From contig JASEVX010000005.1 in NCBI GenBank assembly GCA_031761405.1, positions 4,149,391-4,213,390 of the forward strand: a DNA stretch of 64,000 bases, given 5' to 3'. The notes beneath the pieces were generated by a model, which did not search any database, was not told where the DNA came from, and saw only the letters and a list, made by a program, of their open reading frames with translations. The position numbers were made by a program, and so were the translations under genes. The DNA comes from Serripes groenlandicus (Eukaryota > Mollusca > Bivalvia > Cardiida > Cardiidae). Positions within the stretch are counted from its first letter, which is position 1; each line of letters starts with the position of its first letter. Of the stretch, positions 54,248 to 61,981 are shown in pieces.

Positions 54248-55114
54248 ATGTCAGTCAGAAAAATGGTTATTGTACCTTATCAAATCTTAGAGAATATGAA
54301 ACGTCAAAAACAAAGACCTCGATTACCACCAAATCCACAAGTAGCAGATGTAGTACATCTACAAAATAAGATGTCGGGTATATTGGAAACGTCAGATATG
54401 TCAGAAACAGAAAAGGTGCAAAAGTACGGTGAAACTTTATTCAAGTTACAGAACTCATTGAAAAAGGCTCAATCATGGTCACAACCATCACAACAACATA
54501 CAACTACCCCATCAAATCCTGAACCTAATTCAATGCATGACCGAATATTACAAAGCGTTCCTAAAACCATGCAAAGGAAAGCTGAATTACTTTTAAACAT
54601 GGTCAAAGATAATGAAAATCTTGTTTGGGATAATCACGGTGTTGTTTCATACAAAGGTAAACGACTTCCTGGCTCAAATATCATTGATTTAATCAATGAT
54701 TCATTAAGACTTAGAAAAGGTATTGAACCAAGAGGCTGGGAAACTTTTTCAAAGGCTTTACATGAAAGCAACGTACCACAAGAAGTTATTGGTAATCAAG
54801 CAAGATGGAAATGGATGCATAAACGAAACATACATGATGATAAAACCGACGAAAGTGAATCTGATGATTACAGTACTCCTACGAAATCACCACCATCTGC
54901 AAAAATGAAAAAACAAGTTCATTTTGATAATGATTACAGTACCCCAAAAAAATCACCATCTTCTGCAAAAATGAAAAAACAAGTTCGAGCAATGACACCC
55001 TACACGCAACCTGGTGAAAGAGATCGTCTTAGGGAATTCTACAGAAAAGAATTAACTACCCCTATAAAACAAGAAGCAAGTACTTCAAAACGTCAGACAT
55101 GGGAACGATATTAA
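54248..55114 (+). CDS. Conserved late protein of unknown function
   Basis: 288 residues. It starts with a hydrophobic MVIVPYQILENM, then a helical 33-75 (VVHLQNKMSGIL...KVQKYGETLFKLQ). A conserved-looking block at 96-195 holds DRILQSVP...WDNHGVVSYKGKRLPGSN and EVIGNQARW. There are two 22-residue repeats YSTPxKSPxSAKMKKQV (208-224, 230-246). The VP-Y-LE start and QKYGETL pattern recall a late gene found in many Polintons, but I cannot name a function. It overlaps the integrase start by 16 nt. Confidence 0.8.
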   Translation: MSVRKMVIVPYQILENMKRQKQRPRLPPNPQVADVVHLQNKMSGILETSDMSETEKVQKYGETLFKLQNSLKKAQSWSQPSQQHTTTPSNPEPNSMHDRILQSVPKTMQRKAELLLNMVKDNENLVWDNHGVVSYKGKRLPGSNIIDLINDSLRLRKGIEPRGWETFSKALHESNVPQEVIGNQARWKWMHKRNIHDDKTDESESDDYSTPTKSPPSAKMKKQVHFDNDYSTPKKSPSSAKMKKQVRAMTPYTQPGERDRLREFYRKELTTPIKQEASTSKRQTWERY

Positions 55115-56223
55115 AGAAGAAGCATCAGAAACTTGATTTCGTTTTAAGAAAATTGTATTATAACATAAATAGTTCTGTAGCCTATTCTAGTATTAAGCAA
55201 CTGTATCATGCTGCTAAGTACGTTTTGAAGGGTGTGAAATATCAGGATGTAAGGGAATGGTTACAAGGAGAAACAACATTTACTTTACATAAACCTATAC
55301 GTAGACGTTTCAAAAGACGTAGAACTATTGTGTCTGGTATTGATCAACAATGGCAAGCTGATTTAGCAGACATGCAACATTTAGCTAAACAAAATGACAA
55401 CAAAAAGTATTTACTTTGTGTTATTGATGTATTTTCTAAGTTTTCCTGGGTTGTTCCTATTCCAAATAAAACTGGTAAAACGTTAATTGTTGCATTTCAA
55501 TCCATACTTCAGAAATCAAAAAGAACCCCGATTTCTTTGCAAACGGATAAAGGTACGGAATTCAAAAACAAAGAATTTCAACAATGGTTAAAACGAAATC
55601 GTATTCATTTCTTTACTACTGAAAACCCTGAAACAAAAGCGAGTATTGTTGAAAGATTTCAAAGAACTTTGAAAACACGTATGTGGAAATATTTCACTCA
55701 CATGAAAACAAAGCGTTACATTGATATTCTGGAAAAATTAGTAAACAATTACAATAATACTTTTCACAGAAGTATCAAATCAAATCCTGCATCTGTTAAT
55801 CAAACTAATGAAGCTGAAATTTCAGAGAATCTGTACCCTCAGAATCCCGTTTCAAATAAAAAAGCAAAATTCAAAATAGGAAACCGTGTACGAATTAACA
55901 AAACAAAACGAACATTTGAAAAAGGTTATCTTCCTAACTGGACACAGGAATTATTTGAAATTGTACATGTAAATAAATCAACTTCTCCAGTAACATATGT
56001 CGTTAAAGATTTAGACGGTGAGCAAATCTTGGGCACGTTTTATGAACCTGAATTACAATTCATAAAAGATGATGAAATCTATGAAATTGATTCAGTTCTT
56101 GCAAAGCGAACAAGACGTAAAGGTAACAAAATAGTCAGAGAAATAAAGGTTAATTGGAAAGGATATCCTACCAAATTTCAAAGTTGGATTCCAGAATCAT
56201 ATCTTGTTAATAAAAAGTCATGA
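55099..56223 (+). CDS. Integrase (rve/DDE) with C-terminal chromodomain
   Basis: 374 residues. Catalytic triad: D88 in WQADLADM, D150 in QTDKGTEF, E185 in SIVERF, with 34 residues between the last two. A basic KPIRRRFKRRR precedes the core. The linker domain has NRVRINKTKRTFEKGYLPNW (about 272-291). The C-terminal chromodomain (about 327-372) has YEIDSVL, EIKVNWKGYP and SWIPESYL, including the aromatic residues for methyl-lysine binding. It joins element ends to host DNA with 6-bp staggering, as the catgtt duplications show. The chromodomain may steer it to heterochromatin. It overlaps the next gene by ATGA. Confidence 0.97.
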   Translation: MGTILKKKHQKLDFVLRKLYYNINSSVAYSSIKQLYHAAKYVLKGVKYQDVREWLQGETTFTLHKPIRRRFKRRRTIVSGIDQQWQADLADMQHLAKQNDNKKYLLCVIDVFSKFSWVVPIPNKTGKTLIVAFQSILQKSKRTPISLQTDKGTEFKNKEFQQWLKRNRIHFFTTENPETKASIVERFQRTLKTRMWKYFTHMKTKRYIDILEKLVNNYNNTFHRSIKSNPASVNQTNEAEISENLYPQNPVSNKKAKFKIGNRVRINKTKRTFEKGYLPNWTQELFEIVHVNKSTSPVTYVVKDLDGEQILGTFYEPELQFIKDDEIYEIDSVLAKRTRRKGNKIVREIKVNWKGYPTKFQSWIPESYLVNKKS

Positions 56224-56528
56224 CGCTAGACAAGCGTTCACAGTCTAACATTGAAGTTGGAACAGAAAGTATCGACGATAGTCGATCAACACCGTATAAT
56301 TGCTGCGGAAATCGTGTTCCTAAAAATCAGTTCACGTACATTTCACAAATCATTGTTATTTATACAATCATTGTAACGTCCATAATACATCTCAGTCTTA
56401 GAACAGAAAATCACGAATTGTGGTTAATTCTTTTAAGTAGTTCATTAGGTTATATTCTACCATCACCAGGTTTGAAATATACAAAACAGGGTAAACAGAC
56501 GTTTGATTTTATTGATGGTAAAAGATGA
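56220..56528 (+). CDS. Small protein with two membrane segments
   Basis: 102 residues. Residues 31-40 NRVPKNQFTY precede a hydrophobic helix (41-60, ISQIIVIYTIIVTSIIHLSL). A second lies at 67-83 (LWLILLSSSLGYILPSP). A protein with this layout and position, between integrase and penton, is common in Polintons/adintoviruses; its role is unknown. The start and stop each overlap the neighbour by four bases (ATGA). Confidence 0.85.
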   Translation: MTLDKRSQSNIEVGTESIDDSRSTPYNCCGNRVPKNQFTYISQIIVIYTIIVTSIIHLSLRTENHELWLILLSSSLGYILPSPGLKYTKQGKQTFDFIDGKR

Positions 56529-57412
56529 ATTCATTTTATCTTACATTACCGAGTGACAGTTCTATGGATTACTTTCCAAGTAATACACAATGTTGTTTTA
56601 AAGTCAAGTTACCGAAAACAATTCATATTGGAAAAGAACAATGGGAAGTTGCATTAGTTCAACTAATTACACCGTCACAATTTTTAAACATATCTGAGAA
56701 AGAAGCAGAATTTGAAATAATCACACGTGATGTAGCATTTCAAAAACTACTTGTTAAATCTACTAAGAAATTGCCACCAGTATTACCAATAGACCATGAT
56801 GTATCTAATACACCAAACAAGTGGTCAATGAAATTCACTTTTCCAGCGGGGTCTTATTCATCACCAACACATGTGTTGAATGTTATAAATGAAATAATAC
56901 AAAACATGATAGGTGACATACTATCAAAAAATCAATCTGCTTTGGTTATCGAATATTCAAAAAGAACAAAACGTCCAAAACTTGGATTTACTAAAATTAT
57001 TAAAACAGGGATAAAACTTCATCCATCATTGTTTTTGAAATTCGGTGGATCACCAGAATTCAAGGGTAAAACAATTTATCCGGGGAAAAATAGTTTACAA
57101 ATGTTTAAATACAATGCAAACATTGATGCAGGATATAATCATTTGTTTATCTATTCAGATATTGTTGAATACTCTATCGTTGGTGATACATTAGCCCCTA
57201 TACTTCGTGTCGTTCCATTCAAATCATCCAATTCTGATGAAAATAATGATAGCCAACATATCAATCATGAGATAATGAATTTACATTATATCCCTGTCTC
57301 AAAATCGGAATTCGATACAATTCATATCAATATAACTGGTGATTCTGGTTATCCTGTTCATTTTGTTATTGGCAAGACAATCGCAAAGTTACATTTCAGG
57401 CAGGTTCACTAA
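56525..57412 (+). CDS. Minor capsid (penton) protein, single jelly roll
   Basis: 295 residues. The N-terminus NSFYLTLPSDSSMDYFPSNT is the recognisable start of Polinton/adintovirus penton proteins, followed by FKVKLPKTIHI and EQWEVALVQL. The single jelly roll would occupy pentameric vertices of an icosahedral capsid. It begins on the ATGA overlap with the two-TM gene and is followed 24 nt later by the pVI-like gene, in the usual order of the family. No frame damage. Confidence 0.9.
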   Translation: MNSFYLTLPSDSSMDYFPSNTQCCFKVKLPKTIHIGKEQWEVALVQLITPSQFLNISEKEAEFEIITRDVAFQKLLVKSTKKLPPVLPIDHDVSNTPNKWSMKFTFPAGSYSSPTHVLNVINEIIQNMIGDILSKNQSALVIEYSKRTKRPKLGFTKIIKTGIKLHPSLFLKFGGSPEFKGKTIYPGKNSLQMFKYNANIDAGYNHLFIYSDIVEYSIVGDTLAPILRVVPFKSSNSDENNDSQHINHEIMNLHYIPVSKSEFDTIHINITGDSGYPVHFVIGKTIAKLHFRQVH

Positions 57413-57436
57413 AGTGTGGGTTAACCAATACCAAAA

Positions 57437-57817
57437 ATGATGCCTGTATATAGAGGTGTAAAACACCAGTATGGGTATGGACTAGGTTCATTATTTAAAT
57501 CAGCACTCAGAACCGTTACACCACTACTAAAACCTTTAGTCAAATCTGGATTAAATGCTTTAAAGAAGGAGGGTATTAAACAAGGAATAGGTGCAGCTCA
57601 AGATATTTTCTTACGTGGAAAAAATCCAAAAGCTGTATTGATATCGCGTGGAAAAGAATCAGTAAAAGATCTGGCACAGAATCTTATAGGTGTAATAAAT
57701 AAGCCTAAAACGAGACAGTCTCGTCATTTAAAGTCTCGAACTCCTAGGGGTAAGATCGTTTCAAAGAGACATAAGAAACATTACAGTAAACCTAGAACTT
57801 TAGACGTGTTTGATTAA
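57437..57817 (+). CDS. pVI-like amphipathic and basic capsid-cement protein
   Basis: 126 residues. A short N-terminal piece ends at QYGY/GLG (11-17), which fits the adenain rule (residue-x-G-x/G). It is followed by an amphipathic helix GSLFKSALRTVTPLLKPLV, a second helix (38-60), and a basic tail RHLKSRTPRGKIVSKRHKK. This layout is that of adenovirus protein VI, a membrane-lytic minor protein freed by the protease. The gene lies between penton and major capsid genes, as expected. Homology is inferred from layout, not from alignment. Confidence 0.8.
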   Translation: MMPVYRGVKHQYGYGLGSLFKSALRTVTPLLKPLVKSGLNALKKEGIKQGIGAAQDIFLRGKNPKAVLISRGKESVKDLAQNLIGVINKPKTRQSRHLKSRTPRGKIVSKRHKKHYSKPRTLDVFD

Positions 57818-57834
57818 AGAAACCAGTATTAAAA

Positions 57835-59142
57835 ATGATGCAAAGTGGGTCTTGTGAGTGTAGTAAATCAGAACTTGATGTTCTGTCTGTGCCACCAACG
57901 ATGACAACAATGCAAGAAAGTCAATGGGTTGAGCATTTTCCTGTAGCATCTTTAGGAAACAATTCACCGATAGAATTCATCATTCCATCTCAGACAGAGT
58001 GTTGGACAGATTTGTCACAGTCTTATCTGTATGTTAAATTCAAAATTACAAAAGCAGATGGTTCTAACTTAGATGCAGATTCTAGTGTTGCCCCAACAAA
58101 CAATTTTCTTCACAGTATGTTTAGCAGTGTTGATCTGTATTTAAACAATAAATTGGTCAGCAGTAATTTGGACACATACCCGTTCAGAGCATATATTGAA
58201 AATCTTCTGTCATACAATACTGATAGTAAAGTCACTCATCTAAAGGCTAGTGAGCTTTGGATTAAAGACACTGCTGGAGCATTCGATGCATTAGCTCATG
58301 ATGGTGACAACAATGGATTAAAAAAAAGAATAGCTGAAATAACAGAAAGCAAAACCACAGAGTTGTGTGGACGAATTCATCTTGATATGTTTCATCAAGA
58401 GAAATATTTACCAAATGGTATTGAAATGCGATTAAAGCTCAATAGATCTTCTTCAACCTTCTGTCTTACAGGTGATGCCGGGTCACCGGCAGCAAAAGTT
58501 GTGTTTGAATCAGTTAGTTTCAATGTAAGAAATGTTGAATTACTACCAGTCATTGCAAATGATCTAAATCAAGTCATTGCACAGCAAAACATGAAAATAC
58601 CAATTCGTAGAGTTGAAGTTAAAACGTTTACAGTCGGAACTGGTCTTCAGTCTAAAGTTGAAGATCATTTGTTCCAAGGACAATTACCAAAACGTATTTT
58701 CATTGGTATGGTACGGAATGATGCTTTAAATGGGGTTTTTACACGAAATCCATTCCATTTTCAACACTTTAGTCTGTGTAAACTAAATGTTTCATGTAAC
58801 GGTCATAGTATTCATAACAGACCATTTGAACCTGATTTCGAACATGGCCTTTTTCTTAAGTCATACCTGTCGCTACACCAGGCTGCCTCGGCTATTGGCG
58901 CTAATAAATCATTTGACATAACAAAAGATGAGTTCGAAGCTGGCTATGCATTGTGGGGGTATGATCTGACAGCAGATCAAGGCAGTGAAGAAGGACAGCT
59001 ACATCCTATAAAAACAGGGAGCCTCAGAATTGAACTTCAGTTTGGTACGGCACTTCCAAGAGTCATCAACGTTATTGTCTTTGCTGAATTCGATAATCAG
59101 ATAGAAATCAACGGCTTAAGAGAAATCATCACAGATTACTGA
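57835..59142 (+). CDS. Major capsid protein, double jelly roll (hexon-type)
   Basis: 435 residues. Conserved landmarks: VEHFPVASLGNNSPIEFIIP near 33-52, SYLYVKFKITK (63-73), FLHSMFSSVDLYLNNKLVSS (93-112), YPFRAYIENLLSY (117-129), KYLPNGIEMRLKL (around 192-204) and a C-terminal FAEFDNQIEINGLREI. This is the Polinton/adintovirus major capsid family that forms trimeric hexon-like capsomers. Length is typical and the frame intact. Its leader, aaccagtattaaaaatgatg, is nearly the same as that of the preceding gene. Confidence 0.95.
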   Translation: MMQSGSCECSKSELDVLSVPPTMTTMQESQWVEHFPVASLGNNSPIEFIIPSQTECWTDLSQSYLYVKFKITKADGSNLDADSSVAPTNNFLHSMFSSVDLYLNNKLVSSNLDTYPFRAYIENLLSYNTDSKVTHLKASELWIKDTAGAFDALAHDGDNNGLKKRIAEITESKTTELCGRIHLDMFHQEKYLPNGIEMRLKLNRSSSTFCLTGDAGSPAAKVVFESVSFNVRNVELLPVIANDLNQVIAQQNMKIPIRRVEVKTFTVGTGLQSKVEDHLFQGQLPKRIFIGMVRNDALNGVFTRNPFHFQHFSLCKLNVSCNGHSIHNRPFEPDFEHGLFLKSYLSLHQAASAIGANKSFDITKDEFEAGYALWGYDLTADQGSEEGQLHPIKTGSLRIELQFGTALPRVINVIVFAEFDNQIEINGLREIITDY

Positions 59143-59179
59143 AAAAAGAAATCATTACAGATTACTGGAAAAAGAAATC

Positions 59180-59635
59180 ATGGCCGGTCATGAATTGGCG
59201 ATTCTACTTAGAGATGAAGCTTTCAAAGTGAAATATTCTTCAGCCGCTGTCAGTGAAAAAAGGAGAAAGGACATTTACAATTCTCTTGAAAAAATCATAA
59301 TAGATAAATTACAGACACTTATCGCTGAAGAAGTACATAACAAATGTCATGGGTGTCTCATAGATCATCCAAGTCAAATGCAACATCAACTTTGCCTCTT
59401 CATGGACAGACATGATCATACAGATATGTTCGTTGACACAGCAATGGATAGGATTAATCCAAACAAGATCATGGAGAAATGGTATCCTGTAATAGAAGAA
59501 ATGGCACTGAAAGACTCAGAAATTGTAGTAGCCTACAAAATGTGGTTGAATATTAAACAGAATGTTATCAATGGGTTTTCTGATTTATGGATTGAACAGT
59601 GGGGTGAGAAAGTCAAACAGGCCTGGGGAAAGTAA
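59180..59635 (+). CDS. Late protein with CxxC...H...H...C motif
   Basis: 151 residues, all-helical apart from KCHGCLIDHPSQMQHQLCLF: C56, C59, H63, H69 and C72 could bind zinc. The 'CxGCxxxHPSQxxHxCL' pattern is a recurring but unassigned late gene in Polinton-like elements. A 31-bp sequence just upstream is duplicated (aatcatcacagattactg, aatcattacagattactgg), the first copy containing the capsid gene's stop. It ends TAATG, sharing an A with the protease start. Confidence 0.85.
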   Translation: MAGHELAILLRDEAFKVKYSSAAVSEKRRKDIYNSLEKIIIDKLQTLIAEEVHNKCHGCLIDHPSQMQHQLCLFMDRHDHTDMFVDTAMDRINPNKIMEKWYPVIEEMALKDSEIVVAYKMWLNIKQNVINGFSDLWIEQWGEKVKQAWGK

Positions 59636-60129
59636 TGCATACTCATGAAATACAATACATACTGGATCATGGAACTTGGATAAAAAACCTTCATGCACAA
59701 GTTTGTGCTAAAGATCAATTACCAAAACAAAAACCAGACAGTGTACAAGCTTACATTGTCAATACAGACTCATCTGACAGATCTGGTGAACATTGGATAG
59801 CAGTGATCTTTAACAGAAATGGAGAATCAACATATTTCGATTCATATGGATTACCACCACTCGACACAGAAATTATGAGCTTTATCCACAATAACTCATC
59901 ATCATGGACATACAACAAACAAGTTATTCAAAGTTTGTTGGGTGTAGTGTGTGGATATTACTGTATATTTGTACTGAATGCAGTAGCGAGAGGAAACAAT
60001 CTACAGAAATGTCTACAACAAACATTTAGGACAACCGAACATCACAGAAACGATCGAAATGTAACCATTTGGTTCAAACAGATTTATGGAAAAACAATAC
60101 ATGAAAAGACTTTAAAAACTTTATTGTAA
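59635..60129 (+). CDS. Adenain-type cysteine protease (maturation protease)
   Basis: 164 residues. Catalytic set: H53 in GEHWIAV, D69 in YFDSYG, Q99 and C106 in the QSLLGVVCGYYC segment. The Gln-to-Cys spacing of seven equals that of adenovirus protease. It would cut the pVI-like and pX-like precursors during virion maturation. It starts by a one-base TAATG overlap with the previous gene, consistent with coupled translation or a shared late mRNA. A poly(A) signal follows at 60195. Confidence 0.93.
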   Translation: MHTHEIQYILDHGTWIKNLHAQVCAKDQLPKQKPDSVQAYIVNTDSSDRSGEHWIAVIFNRNGESTYFDSYGLPPLDTEIMSFIHNNSSSWTYNKQVIQSLLGVVCGYYCIFVLNAVARGNNLQKCLQQTFRTTEHHRNDRNVTIWFKQIYGKTIHEKTLKTLL

Positions 60130-60194
60130 AATTTATTGTAAAAACTGTATTGTAAATATGTTGTTCACTGTTCATAGTTCATAGTTCATAGTTC

Positions 60195-60200
60195 AATAAA
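60195..60200 (+). terminator. Poly(A) signal AATAAA after the late block
   Basis: AATAAA 65 nt after the protease stop, following a short (tgttcatagttcatag) repeat. This is an ordinary polyadenylation signal, unlike the stem-loop ends of the accessory genes. Confidence 0.6.
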
Positions 60201-60255
60201 AAGTTCATTTAATCATAAATCTTTGTGTTTGTTTTTTATATTCCTAAAAACAATC

Positions 60256-60450
60256 CATAATATGACATAGCTTACCAGAAAAAAATTGAAAACATGTATT
60301 TACACTAGGTTGTACCCCCAAACTTTTCATTGGATGACGTTCGATGCATTTCATTGGTCAAGCTTAATTCTGAGTCAAAAGTAGGTCAATCCGACCTATC
60401 GGTATAAATAGCAGAACGTCATTTCATTCCATACACTCCTCGATATCAGC
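60256..60450 (+). promoter_or_regulatory. Promoter of the rightmost gene (copy of 44336-44530)
   Basis: AP-1-type TGAGTCA (60371-60377), AGGTCA-atc-CGACCT (60383-60397; an IR3 palindrome one base from the estrogen-response consensus) and TATAAATA (60403-60410), 40 bp before the ATG. Mirror image of the left promoter with ~90% identity. Confidence 0.7.
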
Positions 60451-60717
60451 ATGGAATTACACAGAGAACTCAGGAATGTTGCAGATGATCTCAGAAATAT
60501 TCGTCAACGACTCATCAATATTTATCGTCAACTCATAGAAGGACAACCCAGAGAGAATGTTACGCTTCAACACCAACAACCAGATGTGGTGTATTTAGGC
60601 ATTGAAATGAAAAGAAGAGTTCATTGGGATGGAGAGGGAAAATTGACAGTAACTAAAAGAAGGAGAAACAAGTTCTGTCCAATTTGCAGAGCAAACTTTG
60701 GCTGTTGTCATCTGTGA
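60451..60717 (+). CDS. Rightmost accessory protein with CPxCRxxxGCxH
   Basis: 88 residues. A charged helix (MELHRELRNVADDLRNIRQR, continuing to ~30) and a short middle with VVYLGIEMKRRVHWD are followed by a basic TKRRRNK and CPICRANFGCCH (76-87). The C-terminal motif matches that of the 46175-46501 protein. The N-terminus matches the leftmost protein. It is transcribed toward the right end, and its stop codon touches the terminal repeat. The function is unknown; the zinc-like tail and basic stretch would suit nucleic-acid or protein binding. Confidence 0.75.
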   Translation: MELHRELRNVADDLRNIRQRLINIYRQLIEGQPRENVTLQHQQPDVVYLGIEMKRRVHWDGEGKLTVTKRRRNKFCPICRANFGCCHL

Positions 60718-61188
60718 AAACAAAACGGCCCTTTTTAGGGCCACACCACATACTTAGAAAGTTCAACTTTTTCAAATTTGTCATTGAAAAAACGACTAAG
60801 TCCAACAACAGAAAAGACCTAAAAACGACTAAGTCCACGGTCTATCCTATCAAGGAGTGTATTTCATCTCATAGGAGGGTAGAATAGGGCATGCACTGGT
60901 CAGGTAGACCGGGCGATGCCCTATTCTACCCTCCTTGGACATGCCCTATTCTACCCTCCCTTGGAGATGAAATACCCTTCAAAGGAGGGTAGAATAGGGC
61001 ATTCAAAAAACAACAGAGTTATTTAAATGCCCCATCTCCCCTTCATACCTTTACTCTTTAAATCCCTTTTATAAGGAGGGTAGAATAGGGCATGCCCTAT
61101 TCTACCCTCCTTTGGAGACGAAATACCCTCCAAAGGAGGGTAGAATAGGGCATTCGCAAAATGCCCTATTCTACCCTCCTTTACTACT
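60717..61188. repeat. Right terminal inverted repeat of the Polinton
   Basis: Mirror image of 43606-44077 with the same eight 19-bp motifs and the 36-bp palindrome. Its inner end begins in the final A of the stop codon of the rightmost gene (60451-60717) and includes that gene's 3' stem-loop. Confidence 0.95.
60727..60742 (+). terminator. Histone-type 3' stem-loop after the rightmost gene
   Basis: GGCCCT, loop TTTT, AGGGCC, then ACACCA and, 12 nt after the stem, AGAAAG. Six perfect base pairs, 9 nt after the stop, within the terminal repeat. The best match of the five to the animal histone consensus. Confidence 0.65.
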
Positions 61189-61194
61189 CATGTT
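61189..61194. other. Target-site duplication, right copy (catgtt)
   Basis: Six bases directly after the right terminal repeat, identical to 43600-43605. Confidence 0.95.
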
Positions 61195-61272
61195 TAAACC
61201 TGATAATCGTGGTCTACAAACGAGGCTCCGCACCTAGAATTGCGAGAAATGGATTTGCAATCACTGTTAACA

Positions 61273-61475
61273 ACCCTTTCCCGACTCTAGACACATTTTG
61301 ACGCATCTGTAGCAGACAACTTTTGAAAACATTGTGGCAAAAGAAGACATTGCTCATAAAGAGCAATGTCTCCTTTTGCCACAATGTTTTCAATTCTAAA
61401 TGATAATTAAACCTTTACTTCTTGAGATTTTACTCGTTTTCTGCTGCTGGTTTGTCGTACGTGGGAAGTAGTTTA
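61273..61475. mobile_element. Hairpin MITE
   Basis: Left end 'aaccctttcccgactctaga', central hairpin aagacattgctcataaagag, right end 'cgtacgtgggaagtagttta'. It lies just outside the Polinton. Confidence 0.7.
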
Positions 61476-61754
61476 AAGACAATCTGGCACTGTACTTACC
61501 GTCTAGCGGTGTCTCTCCGTTTAGGAACTCTTAGAAAATGACGGGACAGTGTTAAAGTGTGGACCTTTAAATGAATAGGTGATACGTGACATTCGGAACA
61601 TTCAGACGGTATCGGCCACGTGACTTGTCTCGTTATACGAGAACATATAATCATCTTCACCGTTGGATGCCACCTTTTGACAGACACTTATATAAATGAT
61701 AAAGATATGATATAATATTATATATATTTATATATATATATAATGCTATATTTA

Positions 61755-61981
61755 AAATTTTCCCCGTATGTAGACGCATTCTGAGGCCTCTCAGTAGCAG
61801 ACGACTTTTGAAAACATTGCGGAAAAAGGAGAAATTACGCCTGATGAAGAATGTCTCCTTCTGTCACAATGTTCTCAACTTCATTCAATAAATGTACCTT
61901 ACTTATAGACATTTTCAACATTATTGACTTCATGTTTTCAAAGTCGTCTGCTACAGATTTGTAGTTTGTGGAAAGGGTTAA
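61755..61981. mobile_element. Hairpin MITE, both ends visible
   Basis: Left end 'attttccccgtatgtagacg' and right end 'gtttgtggaaagggttaa' with 'cagacgacttttgaaaacat' and 'aaagtcgtctgctacag' as inner arms. Confidence 0.7.

Larger units (their letters stand above)
43606..61188. mobile_element. Complete Polinton/Maverick (adintovirus-like) element, 17,583 bp
   Basis: Bounded by 472-bp inverted repeats, starts AG and ends CT, and is flanked by a perfect 6-bp duplication catgtt (43600-43605, 61189-61194). All these are diagnostic of Polinton integration. It encodes the full family set: protein-primed DNA polymerase, integrase, packaging ATPase, adenain-type protease, penton-type and double-jelly-roll capsid proteins. 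I see no stop or frameshift in any of these, and the terminal repeats differ at one base, so the insertion is young. Morphogenesis genes are all on the plus strand; accessory genes cluster at the left end and one sits at the extreme right. Confidence 0.97.

Noticed and set aside
43606..61188. Phage, provirus or Ginger-type transposon as alternative identity
   Set aside because: Protein-primed PolB plus capsid genes plus adenain-type protease plus 6-bp duplications fit Polinton only; Ginger elements lack capsid and polymerase genes.
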